Below are positions 35,570-45,376 of a stretch of 64,000 nt of DNA, piece by piece. The translations under genes were made by a program, and so were the position numbers. Below the pieces are notes generated by a model. The model saw only the letters and a list, made by a program, of their open reading frames with translations, did not search any database and was not told the DNA's origin. Source of the stretch: RGIG3701 sp017403345. GTDB lineage: Bacteria > Planctomycetota > Planctomycetia > Pirellulales > Thermoguttaceae. Within the stretch, counting starts at the first letter, position 1. Every line of letters begins with the position of its first letter. The stretch covers positions 1 to 64,000 of the forward strand of contig JAFQOH010000192.1 in the NCBI GenBank assembly GCA_017403345.1, read 5' to 3'.

Positions 35570-36727
35570 ATGTCCGTTTCCGTTCCATTTCTCGACCTTT
35601 CGCGTCATGTTTCCGTCCTGAAAGATCCCATTAAGGAGAAACTTTCTTCCGTCGTGGATTCGGGGATCTTCGTTCTTGGTCCGGAGATCGATCAGCTTGA
35701 GAAACGTCTTGCGGAATACTGCGGGACAGCGCATGCGGTCGCGTGTTCGTCGGGAAGTGAAGCGCTTCTGATGGCGCTCATGGCGCTTGACCTTCAGCCG
35801 GGGGATGAGGTCATCGTGCCGTCGTTTACGTTTTTTGCGACGGCCAGTGCGGTCGCTCGGCTTGGCGGGACGCCGGTCTTTGCGGACATTTGTCCGGACA
35901 CGCTGAACATGGATCCGGACGACGCTGCGCGAAAAGTGACTTCCCGTACCCGTGCGATCCTTCCTGTGCATTTGTTTGGACGTTCTGCGGAAATGGAGCG
36001 TTTGGAGGAGGTCGCGAACGCGCATGGGCTTGCGTTGGTCGAGGATGCAGCACAGGCGATCGGCGCGGAGGCGGCGTGGCATGGTGAGATGAAGCGCGTC
36101 GGTTCCATGGGAGAGATCGGATGCTTTAGTTTCTATCCGACGAAGAATCTGGGAACGATGGGAGACGGCGGCGCGCTGACGACGAACGACCCGGATATCG
36201 CGAAGAAGCTGGAATTGATCCGCGGTCACGGCATGGCGCCGCGTTATTTCCATAAAATTTTGGGGATCAATGGCCGGCTGGATGCGTTTCAGGGGGTCGT
36301 GCTGAACGAGAAATTTCCGCATTTGGATACGTGGACGCATGACCGGCAGGAGATCGCGAAACGCTACTTTGAGCTTTTTGCCGGCCGCAGTGAGCTGGAG
36401 GGGCGCCTGCAGCTGCCGATGCCGGAGGGTGAGGAGCGGTGTGTTTGGAACCAGTTCTGCGTCTGTGTTTCCGACACGGAAGACGGGCATTTGCGAGACC
36501 GGCTCATGGCGTTTCTGGCGGAGAGGAAGATCGGGACGATGATCTACTACCCGTTTGGTCTGCATGAGCAGGAGTGCTTCGGGTATTTGGGGTATGCGCC
36601 GAAAGATCTGCCGGTAACGTACCGTGTTTCGCGGTCTATTCTTGCTCTGCCGATCTTTCCGGGGCTGACTTTGCCGGAGCAGGAAAGTGTCGTCGAAGGG
36701 GTCTGCGAGTTCTTTAAGGAAAATTGA
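35570..36727 (+). CDS. DegT/DnrJ/EryC1/StrS-family PLP aminotransferase
   Basis: 385 residues from ATG 35570 (GGAGA upstream). Fold-type I sugar aminotransferase: N-terminal PFLDLSRHV, cofactor pocket SSGSEALLMAL, EDAAQAIGA, and the Schiff-base Lys192 in FYPTKNLGTMGDGG. Family members transaminate nucleotide-linked keto-sugars used in surface glycans or antibiotic sugars. No sugar-nucleotide gene is alongside, so the product is unknown. Complete, with no oddities. Confidence 0.93.
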   Translation: MSVSVPFLDLSRHVSVLKDPIKEKLSSVVDSGIFVLGPEIDQLEKRLAEYCGTAHAVACSSGSEALLMALMALDLQPGDEVIVPSFTFFATASAVARLGGTPVFADICPDTLNMDPDDAARKVTSRTRAILPVHLFGRSAEMERLEEVANAHGLALVEDAAQAIGAEAAWHGEMKRVGSMGEIGCFSFYPTKNLGTMGDGGALTTNDPDIAKKLELIRGHGMAPRYFHKILGINGRLDAFQGVVLNEKFPHLDTWTHDRQEIAKRYFELFAGRSELEGRLQLPMPEGEERCVWNQFCVCVSDTEDGHLRDRLMAFLAERKIGTMIYYPFGLHEQECFGYLGYAPKDLPVTYRVSRSILALPIFPGLTLPEQESVVEGVCEFFKEN

Positions 36728-36822
36728 GGTTTGAGATCCCTGGAAAAGGAAAAGCGGGGGAGCTGCGGTCGAAAGATCAATGGGCTGAAACGGAGAGTGC
36801 AGAATAAGTCGGGAGATCCATC

Positions 36823-39800
36823 ATGAAACGGACTTTTTTGGATTGGGAAAAACCGTGTATTCCGACGCTGGCGGAGTATTTGCTGGACCAGTGCCGTTTG
36901 GGGGACTCTGGATTTTTTGACCTTTCCGGGTACGTTTTGGTTTTTCCGAACCGCGCGGCCAGCAAACGATTTTTAGCGGTCCTTGCGGATCATGCGTGGA
37001 AGAATCAATGGACCATCGAACCGCCGCGTGTGAAGCACATGGGCGATTTCCCGGAGCTTCTTTACGAGCAGAAAATGCCGTTTGCGTCGTCGCTGACGCA
37101 GCAGGTGGTCTGGATGCTGGCGCTTCGTGAAACTGCGGAAAACGAGCCGGAGATCTTTGCCGCGATGTATCCGGAGCTGGATGAAAATGATCTGGGAGCG
37201 TGGCTTCAGCTTGGACTGGAGGTGACGGAGATCTTTCAGGAGCTGGCGCGGGAATGTCTGGATTTTGGCGCGGTCTGGGAAACGTGCTGTTCGCTGACGG
37301 GGGAAGACGGGAATGACGCTGCGGGGAGTGATGCCGCCGAAAATGCGCGTCTTGGACGGAAGACTGGCGGGCAGACCGAAGAGCATTGGAACGGTTTTTT
37401 GAGCCGTTTGCCGAATGGCGGGACGGGAAGTTCGGGAGCTGAGTCTGAGATGACGTTTCTTCCGTCGAGTGAACTTCGGCGCTGGAAGTTTTTCGCGCAG
37501 GCGGAGAAGGTCTACTTTCGCCGTTTGACGGCACTTGGTTTCTGGGATCGGCAGGCTGCCCGGCTGTTTGCGCTTCGTCATGCAGCGGAACGCAATGCGG
37601 GGGGGATCCCTTCGAAAGATTTCCAGATCTCTTTTCGTCTTGGAGTCGTAGGATGTGTGGACCTGAACCGGATCCAGAGGGATTTTTTGGCGCAGGTCTC
37701 TCCCAGCGTGGAGGTCTTCGTTTTTGCACCGGGATCCATGGCAGACCGATTTGAGGAGGACGGCTGTCTGAAACCGGGAATGTGGCGCGAATTGGATCCG
37801 GAGCTGAATCAGAAGCTCTTCAGCGTGCTGCATCAGGTGACGAAACCGGAGGATCAGGTCCAGTGTGTGGTGGAATGGCTGCGGAAGATCGCGCCGCGGA
37901 CGCACATTGAGGACGTGACGCTCGGTTTGGCGGACGAATCGCTCGAGCCGCTGCTTCTTCAGGCTCTTTCGCTCGCGCAGGTGCCGAACACGCGTTCCGG
38001 GAAGAAACTCCTTTCTTCGCTTCAGCCTTGGAAAATGCTGCATCGGATGAGTGGGTACTTTCAGAGTCTTGCGTCATTCATGCCGGGGCGTCCGATTTCG
38101 GAAGTGATGGAGACTGCGGGGCCGGAATACGAAACGCTCGCGCTTTTTTTGCGTCAGGAAGATGTGGGGAACTACCTGCGGTCGCTTCAGGATGAGGCTG
38201 GGGAGCCGCTCATTTCCGGGGATTGGATCGCGGAGCTGGATCAGTTTTTCAATCGATCCTACCCTGCCCGGATGCCGCATCCGGCGGAAATGGAAAAGTA
38301 TCGGGAGACGTTCCCTGCGCTGTGTTCGGCATACGGTATCTGCCATCAGATGCTGACGGAGCTTAGCCGGGAGTACATCAACTTTCATTCGCTGCTGACC
38401 ATCGTGACGCAGTTCCTGAAGCGCATTTACTGCTGGCGGAGCGTTTACGATTCGGAGAATGAATCGGATTACCAGATCATTCGCGGCTGTATGGAGCTGA
38501 ATCATGTTTTTGCGGAGAAGCTGCATCTTCCGCAGGCTCTGCTGGCAGAAATACCGCTGACGCTGCTGGAGGCTCTGGAGCTGCTCTTGGACCAGACGAA
38601 AATGAAGCAGACGGTCTCCGCGAGTCTTCCGGGCACGATCTCCATTCAGAGGTGGCTTGATCTGCCGCTGGACGACGCTGGAGCGATGGCGCTTGTGGGG
38701 ATGAATGATAATTTCGTGCCGGAATCTGTCACCGAGCATATTTTCCTGCCGAATCAGCTGCGGAAGAAACTCGAGCTCAAGACGAACGACAATCGGCTGG
38801 AGCGTGACATTTACAATCTATCGGCGATCTTGGCCTCGAGGAAGGACGTTTGCATCACATTGGGGCGCGTTGCCTCGGATGGGAGAACGGCACTGTTTCC
38901 GAGCCGTCTGCTTTTGACGGAGAGATCGGAACGGCTGATCGACCAGGTCGTCGAGTTTTTCTCGGAACCGGTCGAGGAAAAGTCTGCGTCGGGGGCAGCG
39001 TCTGCGTCGGGGGCAGCGTCTGCGTCGGGTGCAGCGTCTGCGTCGGGTGCAGCGTCTGCGTCGGGTGCAGCGTCTGCGTCGGGTACACTGTTTGAGGCGC
39101 CGCAGATCCCGGAAACATTTCCGCCCATCCGTGAGATGAACGTGACGGATTTTGCAGCTTTCATCACGAATCCGTACCTTTTCTATCTTCAGTGCGTTTT
39201 GCGTTTGGAACAGGTGGACGACTCCGCGCGTGAATTGAATGCGGCAGGGTTGGGGACGTTGTGTCATGAGATCCTGGAGACGTTCGGCAAAGAAGAGATC
39301 GCGGCGCGTTTGGAGTCGGGGATGACGCTTGAAGAGACGTCTCGGGAGATGCAGAGACGGTTTCAGGATCCTCAGGTTTTGGAAAAGGAAGCGGCACGGA
39401 TCCGTGAGCGTTTTAGTTCGCTTTTGGATCGGTATTTCTTCGGCATGTATGGGCTGCATGTCATGCCGGTGGTGAATATTCAGCACGAGCAGCTGCGGGA
39501 ACGGCTTGCAGTGCTCGCAGAACGGCAGGCGGAACGGTATCGCGATGGGTGGGTCATTTTTGATGTGGAGCGTCCGGTCAGTACGTTCCTGCGGTCTGAC
39601 GGCGGCCGGGGTGAGGTCCTGATGTTCGGAACGGAGGATCCTTCCCCGATGCGGGTCAGCGGCAAACTGGACCGGCTGGATTTCCGCGCGGCGCCTGACG
39701 GTCATGGCGAATGGAGGATCTGGGACTACAAAACTTCCGATAAAATGCCCAATAAGAAACACTTCCAGCGTGACAATGTACCGGAGCCGATAGAGCCGGA

Positions 39801-40113
39801 GTGCTGGCATGATCTTCAGCTGCCGCTTTACGGACACCTGATCCGTGCGTCGATACGCAGCAGTGAAAAGCGTTTCGCGGATCTGGCGTGCGTCGATACT
39901 TCCAGAATGAAGGCCGGGTACATTCTGATCCCTAAAAAAGCGGCGGATACCAAATTCGCGGAAGCGGAATGGAGTGCGGAGGTCCTGAGAACTGCGGATG
40001 TGCGGGTCTGTGAGATCGCAGCGCTCGTGCATGACAAAAAGCTGGAAAACAATGGTGAAGTGACGTTGTGGGACCGCAACACGCTGAAGGAGTGGATCTT
40101 GGCGCAAAACTGA
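36823..40113 (+). CDS. AddB-like protein with C-terminal PD-(D/E)XK nuclease
   Basis: 1096 residues. The N-terminus (VLVFPNRAASKRFLAVLA) and the helicase-like C-terminal part (MALVGMNDNFVPESV at ~620, then RLERDIYNLSAILASRKD) resemble the inactive helicase of AddB/RexB. The final quarter is a PD-(D/E)XK domain: TLCHEILE, SGKLDRLDF and WDYKTSD (~965), with Cys790 and Cys812 near where AddB holds an iron-sulfur cluster. A tandem-repeat linker (ASASGA units, ~720-755) precedes it. AddB works with AddA in double-strand-break repair; no AddA is in the window. Confidence 0.8.
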   Translation: MKRTFLDWEKPCIPTLAEYLLDQCRLGDSGFFDLSGYVLVFPNRAASKRFLAVLADHAWKNQWTIEPPRVKHMGDFPELLYEQKMPFASSLTQQVVWMLALRETAENEPEIFAAMYPELDENDLGAWLQLGLEVTEIFQELARECLDFGAVWETCCSLTGEDGNDAAGSDAAENARLGRKTGGQTEEHWNGFLSRLPNGGTGSSGAESEMTFLPSSELRRWKFFAQAEKVYFRRLTALGFWDRQAARLFALRHAAERNAGGIPSKDFQISFRLGVVGCVDLNRIQRDFLAQVSPSVEVFVFAPGSMADRFEEDGCLKPGMWRELDPELNQKLFSVLHQVTKPEDQVQCVVEWLRKIAPRTHIEDVTLGLADESLEPLLLQALSLAQVPNTRSGKKLLSSLQPWKMLHRMSGYFQSLASFMPGRPISEVMETAGPEYETLALFLRQEDVGNYLRSLQDEAGEPLISGDWIAELDQFFNRSYPARMPHPAEMEKYRETFPALCSAYGICHQMLTELSREYINFHSLLTIVTQFLKRIYCWRSVYDSENESDYQIIRGCMELNHVFAEKLHLPQALLAEIPLTLLEALELLLDQTKMKQTVSASLPGTISIQRWLDLPLDDAGAMALVGMNDNFVPESVTEHIFLPNQLRKKLELKTNDNRLERDIYNLSAILASRKDVCITLGRVASDGRTALFPSRLLLTERSERLIDQVVEFFSEPVEEKSASGAASASGAASASGAASASGAASASGAASASGTLFEAPQIPETFPPIREMNVTDFAAFITNPYLFYLQCVLRLEQVDDSARELNAAGLGTLCHEILETFGKEEIAARLESGMTLEETSREMQRRFQDPQVLEKEAARIRERFSSLLDRYFFGMYGLHVMPVVNIQHEQLRERLAVLAERQAERYRDGWVIFDVERPVSTFLRSDGGRGEVLMFGTEDPSPMRVSGKLDRLDFRAAPDGHGEWRIWDYKTSDKMPNKKHFQRDNVPEPIEPECWHDLQLPLYGHLIRASIRSSEKRFADLACVDTSRMKAGYILIPKKAADTKFAEAEWSAEVLRTADVRVCEIAALVHDKKLENNGEVTLWDRNTLKEWILAQN
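38983..39084. repeat. 5.7 tandem 18-nt units in the AddB-like gene
   Basis: Five full units of TCTGCGTCGGGNGCAGCG plus a partial one encode an Ala-Ser-Gly linker between the helicase-like part and the nuclease domain. Confidence 0.95.
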
Positions 40114-40327
40114 TGCCGTTTTGCCGAAAATAGCTGTTTTTTGCCGGAAATGCAGAAGAAATGCAGAGGAAAATGCGGAAAATGGGCCGGTAAAGTTTGC
40201 GCAACCGGAGCGTCTGGTAATTTGGCGGAAATGTGAATGGGAGGGGTGACGGGAGCCGATAGTCTGAAATACGTAATAGTATGGAGTTGCTCAGGAAACT
40301 GACATTCAATCATCCCTTGAGGCCAAA

Positions 40328-42013
40328 ATGATGCTTTCACCCATAAAATGTTTTAAAAAGACCGGTTTTTTCCTTTTCCTTGCAGTGTTGACTGCGGGGC
40401 TGCTCGGTGCGTCGGCGGTTTCCGCGCAGGGCGTGTGGAAGGGACACATCATTCCCCAGGATGTGGCGAACAGCCGCGGTCTGGAACGGCAGTGGATCGC
40501 GCATACGGAATTCAATCCGTACAATAACGTCGCGGAAAAAGTCTCCGGAATGGTTTTTGACCGGGATGCGGTCTTCACGGTGACGGAACAGGGAACTGTG
40601 CAGGCGTTTGAGGCGGAGACCGGCAAGACGAAATGGGTGACCTGCACGAAGACGAAAGGCAAGATCGTTCAGGGACTGGCGGTGAGCCGATTCTACTTGG
40701 CGTTTACGGCCGGCTCCACGCTTTATGTGCTGAATCGCGAGAACGGCAGGATCCTTCTGGATGCCGACGTCCCGGCGATCCCGACGAATGATCTGGCTCT
40801 TGGGGAGTTTCGTGCGTATGTGCCGGCGATCAACGGTCTGATATACATTTTTAATCTTCAGCCGATGGAAGATCCTTTCCAGGAATTTGGCGTTTCGGAC
40901 AGCATGATGTCGGAAAAGGAACGCCAGGAACGGAAGGCGGAGTTCATCAATTCTCTGCGTTTGGTCAAGTCGCTCAAGGAGCCGATGAGCATCCGTTCTA
41001 TTGGCGACTTGAAGGTGACGCCTGTTACCCTGCGCTGCAATGATGCATACGAATTTGTCGCTTGGCCGACGGGGAGCGAACTGGTGACGCTCTGCGAGGT
41101 GGATGTGCGTGAGGAATTGGCGGACGAGCGATACAATATACCGACGATGGGAGAGGTCGTCAGTTCGCTTTCTTACAAGCCCTACGATCCCGAAAAGCCG
41201 AATACGACCGGGATCCTGTATGCCGCGACGACCGAAGGTTTTGTGTATGCTTTCCGGGAAGCCTCGGGAGAAGTTCTTTGGCGTTTCCCCACCGGCGAAT
41301 ACATTGGCGAAACGCCGATCTACGCGGACGGAGAGCTGTTCATTACGACGGCGCTGACGGGGATGTACTGCATCGACGCTCTGGTCGGAGGGGACGGCAA
41401 AACGGCAGAAGCGAAATGGTGGTCGCCGAACATCAAGAAATTCGTGGCCTGCACCAAACACCGTGTTTATGTGCTGGACGATACGCGGGCGCTCGTTGCG
41501 CTGGACAGAGTCTCTGGGCAGCGGATCAACTCTCTGCCGATGGTGGATTACAAATTCATCGTGACCAACACGCAGAATGACCGGATCTACTTTGCGACGG
41601 AAGACGGTACGATCCAGTGTCTGCGTGAAATGGCGCTGGGAACGCCGCTGGATTATTCCGCGGAGTGGATCGCCGCGCGTGAAAGTTCTGTGCAGGAAAT
41701 GCGTCGTGCGCATCGAACGGACGTTCCGGCGAAACCGAAGAAGAACGCGGACCGAATGGGCGACGATGAAGACGGCGGCTGGGGAGAGGACGAGGATGAT
41801 CCGGAAGACTCCGGCGATGATGACGGCGGATTCAGTTTCGGTGATGACGATGAAGAGTCGGAAGATGAAGAAGACTTCGGCGATGAAGAGTCGGAAGATG
41901 AAGAAGATTTCGGCGATGAAGAGTCGGAAGACGAAGAAGATTTTGGTGATGATGAGTCGGAAGACGAAGAAGACTTTGGTGATGATGACGACGATTTCGG
42001 CGATGAAATGTAG
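40328..42013 (+). CDS. Secreted PQQ-like beta-propeller with an acidic repeat tail
   Basis: 561 residues with a signal peptide (FFLFLAVLTAGLLGASAVSA). The middle has PQQ-propeller strands such as VQAFEAETGKTKW, LYVLNRENGRIL, VYAFREASGEVLWRFPTG and VALDRVSGQRI. The last ~85 residues are almost only Asp, Glu, Ser, Phe and Gly, in four units of DEESEDEEDFG encoded by 33-nt repeats. Such propellers are probably structural or binding proteins; the acidic tail could bind cations. Extracytoplasmic. GAGG lies upstream of the ATG. Confidence 0.85.
   Translation: MMLSPIKCFKKTGFFLFLAVLTAGLLGASAVSAQGVWKGHIIPQDVANSRGLERQWIAHTEFNPYNNVAEKVSGMVFDRDAVFTVTEQGTVQAFEAETGKTKWVTCTKTKGKIVQGLAVSRFYLAFTAGSTLYVLNRENGRILLDADVPAIPTNDLALGEFRAYVPAINGLIYIFNLQPMEDPFQEFGVSDSMMSEKERQERKAEFINSLRLVKSLKEPMSIRSIGDLKVTPVTLRCNDAYEFVAWPTGSELVTLCEVDVREELADERYNIPTMGEVVSSLSYKPYDPEKPNTTGILYAATTEGFVYAFREASGEVLWRFPTGEYIGETPIYADGELFITTALTGMYCIDALVGGDGKTAEAKWWSPNIKKFVACTKHRVYVLDDTRALVALDRVSGQRINSLPMVDYKFIVTNTQNDRIYFATEDGTIQCLREMALGTPLDYSAEWIAARESSVQEMRRAHRTDVPAKPKKNADRMGDDEDGGWGEDEDDPEDSGDDDGGFSFGDDDEESEDEEDFGDEESEDEEDFGDEESEDEEDFGDDESEDEEDFGDDDDDFGDEM
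41849..41980. repeat. Four tandem 33-nt units encoding the acidic tail
   Basis: Units starting GATGAAGAGTCGGAAGATG, 33 nt each, with synonymous changes between copies. Confidence 0.9.
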
Positions 42014-42032
42014 TTGACGTTTGGGCATCAAG

Positions 42033-42065
42033 AAAGCCTCCCTTAAAACGGGGAGGCTTTTTTTG
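42033..42065. terminator. Strong bidirectional terminator between the PQQ gene and pgi
   Basis: AAAGCCTCCC (42033-42042) and GGGAGGCTTT (42051-42060), perfect 10-bp stem, 8-nt loop, T run to 42065. Confidence 0.9.
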
Positions 42066-42104
42066 TGGTTTTTCCGGCAAGCGCGTGCCGGTCTAAAGTG
42101 CGTC

Positions 42105-43754
42105 TTATGCGTTCTTGCGGAACCACTCGATCAGAGCGTTCGTGGAACTGTCGTGTTTGAGTTCCGGAGCATCTGCTTCCAGTTCGCCGAGGATCTTTTT
42201 GGCGAGGACTTTTCCGAGTTCCACGCCCCACTGGTCGTAACTGTTGATGTTCCAGATGATCCCCTGCACGAAGATCTTGTGCTCGTACATGGCGATGAGC
42301 GAACCGAGGACCGCCGGCGTGAGCTGTTCGGCCAGGATCGTGTTGGTCGGGCGGTTTCCTTCAAAGATTTTGTGGGGCACGAGTTCCTCGGCGACTCCCT
42401 CCGCACGGACTTCCGCTTCCGTCTTTCCGAATGCGAGCGCTTCGGTCTGTGCGAAGACGTTTGCCATGAGCTTGAAATGGTGTTCTTTCGGCGTTAGACC
42501 GATCGGATTGTGCGATCTCGCAAACGCGATGAAGTCTGCCGGGACGAGTTTCGTTCCCTGATGGAGAAGCTGGTAGAAGGCGTGCTGGCCGTTGGTTCCG
42601 GGTTCGCCCCAGATGATCGGACCGGTCTGCCACTGGACTTTTTCACCGTCGAGGGTGACGGATTTTCCGTTGGACTCCATGTCTCCCTGCTGGAAGTATG
42701 CGGCAAATCGGGAAAGGTACTGATCGTACGGCAGGATCGCGTGAGAGGCGGCTCCGAAGAAATTGTTGTACCAGACGCCCAGCAGAGCGAGGATGACCGG
42801 GATGTTTTTCTCGAACGGAGCCGTGCGGAAATGCTGATCCATGGCATGGTAACCGTCGAGCATCGCAAAGAAATTTTCCGGTCCGATCGCGGTCATGAGA
42901 GCGAGTCCGATGGCGCTGGGCATGCTGTATCGTCCGCCGACCCAGTTCCAGAACTCGAACATGTTGTTCGTGTCGATGCCAAATTCTGCGACTTTTTCCG
43001 CGTTTGTGGAGAGCGCAACGAAATGACGCGCCACGATTTCCGAATCCGCAGCGTCAGGTTTGAGGACTTTCAGAGCGTCGAGGACCCATTTTCGCGCGGT
43101 CATGGCGTTGGTCATGGTCTCAAGCGTGGTGAAGGTCTTGCTTGCGATGATGAAGAGCGTTTCTTCTGCATTGAGATCCCGGGTCGCCTCAGCCAAGTGA
43201 GTGCCGTCGATGTTGGAAACGAAACGGACGGTCAGATCGCGTTTCGTGTAGGGCTTGAGAGCCTCATACGCCATGACAGGTCCGAGGTCGGAGCCGCCAA
43301 TGCCGATATTCACGATGTTTTTGATCGTCTTTCCAGTTGCGCCTTTCCAGGCTCCGGAACGGATCTCGTTGGCGAAGTCTGCCATTTTCGCCAGCACGCG
43401 GTTGACGTCCTCCATGACATTTTTGCCGTCAACGCAGATCGGCGTGTTGGAGCGGTTGCGCAGCGCAACGTGAAGCACAGCACGGCCTTCCGTGATGTTG
43501 ATCTTCTCTCCGGTGAACATTTTTTCGATGGCGGCAGGCACGCCGGCTTCACGCGCAAGGGTGAAGAGTGCCGTCATGACGGCGTCGCTGACGCGGTTTT
43601 TGGAGTAATCGAGATGGATCCCGCAGGCGTCAAGTGTCATTTTGGCGGCGCGGTCTGCATCCTGACCGAAAAGGTCGCGAAGAGACACATTCTGGAAGTC
43701 ATTGGCGAACTGCTGAAGTTCCTTCCATACGGAAAGATCGATCGGGTTAGTCAT
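42105..43754 (-). CDS. pgi: Glucose-6-phosphate isomerase
   Basis: 549 residues, the long bacterial form. It interconverts glucose-6-phosphate and fructose-6-phosphate. Visible: IVNIGIGGSDLGPVMAYEAL, the signature FIIASKTFTTLETMTNA, VGGRYSMPSAIGL, GEPGTNGQHAFYQLLHQGT with catalytic Glu and His, and QGIIWNINSYDQWGVELGK near the end. Complete, single, on the minus strand between two plus-strand genes. Confidence 0.98.
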   Translation of the reverse strand: MTNPIDLSVWKELQQFANDFQNVSLRDLFGQDADRAAKMTLDACGIHLDYSKNRVSDAVMTALFTLAREAGVPAAIEKMFTGEKINITEGRAVLHVALRNRSNTPICVDGKNVMEDVNRVLAKMADFANEIRSGAWKGATGKTIKNIVNIGIGGSDLGPVMAYEALKPYTKRDLTVRFVSNIDGTHLAEATRDLNAEETLFIIASKTFTTLETMTNAMTARKWVLDALKVLKPDAADSEIVARHFVALSTNAEKVAEFGIDTNNMFEFWNWVGGRYSMPSAIGLALMTAIGPENFFAMLDGYHAMDQHFRTAPFEKNIPVILALLGVWYNNFFGAASHAILPYDQYLSRFAAYFQQGDMESNGKSVTLDGEKVQWQTGPIIWGEPGTNGQHAFYQLLHQGTKLVPADFIAFARSHNPIGLTPKEHHFKLMANVFAQTEALAFGKTEAEVRAEGVAEELVPHKIFEGNRPTNTILAEQLTPAVLGSLIAMYEHKIFVQGIIWNINSYDQWGVELGKVLAKKILGELEADAPELKHDSSTNALIEWFRKNA

Positions 43755-44281
43755 AAGAAACTCTCTTTTTTCTAAAGGATACGGATTTTCTAAAGGACAC
43801 GGAAATACACAACTCCGGATCGGATTGCTTTTATTTTCTACATTTTAGAAAAAATTTCAAGGGGTGCGGGTGAAAAAAAAGCGGAATCCATGGAATTCTT
43901 CAATGAAAAAATGTTTTGAGGACGGAAAGAAACGGCGTGAACGGGTACGGTTTGAGGTGTGGTTTTGCGTGTTGTCCTGTAAGGCTGGAGAGACTCGGAT
44001 ATTTTGTCCGATATAGAGAGAGCGGCGTTGGACTTCAAGGAATTTTTCATTCCTTTTGCAGCGAGAGAACCAAAGGGGTTTTTCTTACGTAAAAGTAGTG
44101 GATTTTGCAAAAGAAAGAGAAATAAAAACATTTGTCCGTTTGCTGTAAATATTGATAGAAACGTCATTTAGCGCAATTTTTATTGTCGGAAGACGGATTT
44201 TTTTCATAATTTTGGCCGTTTTGTCTCTTTTATGGGGTAAGGGGGCCTTGCAATATTTCGATATTTGGAGTATAACATTCA
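43755..44281. other. 527-nt divergent gap between pgi and ispE
   Basis: A/T-rich. It holds the ispE promoter at 44248-44276; no pgi promoter was placed with confidence. A 109-codon minus-strand frame (43838-44167) looks spurious. Nothing else recognised. Confidence 0.5.
44248..44276 (+). promoter_or_regulatory. Promoter of ispE, predicted leaderless
   Basis: TTGCAA (44248-44253), 17-nt spacer, TATAAC (44271-44276). The ATG at 44282 is 6 nt past the -10 box, so transcription should start at or beside the A of ATG. Confidence 0.75.
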
Positions 44282-45358
44282 ATGTGGCTAACTTCCCATG
44301 CTCCGGCAAAGATAAACCTGTATTTTGAGGTTTTGCGCCGTTTGTCAAGCGGTTACCATGAGATTTGTTCGCTGGCAGTTCCGGTCAGCATTTACGATAC
44401 GGTATCCGTGCGCCGGTCAGATCGTCTGACGCTGAAAGTCGTGATCCCTTCCGAGGAGAAATATCAGCAGCTTTTTAGGGGGGTGACGATCCCGGAAGAC
44501 GGATCGAATCTTGTGATCCGTGCCGCACGTCTGCTTCAGGAGAAGGCTGAAGCGCGTGCTGGAGAACAGAGCCGGCATTTTTTGCTGGAGGAAGGAATTG
44601 CGCAGGAACAGCCGCGACCGCAGGCCGGCGGGTCAGTGCTCGGCGGGTCAGTGCTTGGCGGATCGCAGCTCGGCGGGGAACGAGCGCGGTTTTACGGAGC
44701 GGATATAATTTTGGAGAAACGTATTCCGGCCCAGGCGGGTCTTGGAGGCGGCTCCAGTGACGCGGCATTGGTGCTGCTCCTGCTGAACGAATTATGGGAC
44801 GTCCGTTTGACTCGGGAAGAGTTAGCGGAAATCGGGGCCGAACTTGGCAGTGACGTGCCTCTCTTTCTTTCGGGTTTTCCGGTCATTTGCCGGGGACGCG
44901 GAGAACAGTTGGAGGCGGTTGCCGGCGGTGAAGGTTTTCCGCCGCTGTCGCTGGTCGTAGTGAAGCCGCCAGTCGGTTGTTCGACTCCGGCGGTTTATCG
45001 GCAGTGTGTTCCCAATGCAGCTGCGGATGAGCAGATATTGAGGCAGATGATCTTAGACTGGAGAGCCGGACGGATCCGGGAAATGACTTCCGGTCTGGTG
45101 AATCGTCTGCTGGAGCCGGCGTGTCAGGTGTCGCCGGAGGTCGGCAATGTGCTTGAGATGTTTCGGTCAATTCCGGATCCCTGTCTTGGGGTTTCCATGA
45201 CCGGGAGCGGTTCGGCGTGTTTCGGCATTTGCAGAGATCGTATTCATGCTGCAGAGGCGGCGAAGTTTTTGGAAAAACATCAATTTGGGACTGTGTTTAC
45301 AGCGGAGACGCATTTGTCGCTGCTGGTGAGCTGTGTTGGTTCACGTCCTGAATTTTGA
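44282..45358 (+). CDS. ispE: 4-diphosphocytidyl-2-C-methyl-D-erythritol kinase
   Basis: 358 residues, longer than the usual ~290. It is the GHMP kinase of the MEP isoprenoid pathway. N-terminal APAKINLYFEVLRRLSSGYH is diagnostic; the ATP loop is AGLGGGSSDAA (~155-165) and the C-terminal Gly loop SMTGSGSACFG. Residues ~75-135 include an insertion with three GGSVL-type repeats, between the N-terminal strands and the ATP loop. The start is at the conserved N-terminus and fits a leaderless message. spoVG follows 18 nt later, a neighbour relation also seen near ispE in Firmicutes. Confidence 0.95.
   Translation: MWLTSHAPAKINLYFEVLRRLSSGYHEICSLAVPVSIYDTVSVRRSDRLTLKVVIPSEEKYQQLFRGVTIPEDGSNLVIRAARLLQEKAEARAGEQSRHFLLEEGIAQEQPRPQAGGSVLGGSVLGGSQLGGERARFYGADIILEKRIPAQAGLGGGSSDAALVLLLLNELWDVRLTREELAEIGAELGSDVPLFLSGFPVICRGRGEQLEAVAGGEGFPPLSLVVVKPPVGCSTPAVYRQCVPNAAADEQILRQMILDWRAGRIREMTSGLVNRLLEPACQVSPEVGNVLEMFRSIPDPCLGVSMTGSGSACFGICRDRIHAAEAAKFLEKHQFGTVFTAETHLSLLVSCVGSRPEF
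44627..44671. repeat. Three tandem 15-nt units inside ispE
   Basis: GGCGGGTCAGTGCTC, one near-identical copy and one diverged copy, encoding GGSVL, GGSVL, GGSQL. Confidence 0.9.
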
Positions 45359-45376
45359 ATAAAGGAGGAGATCCCC

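Noticed and set aside
43838..44167. 109-codon minus-strand frame between pgi and ispE
   Set aside because: Low-complexity product, no ribosome site, A/T-rich chance frame.
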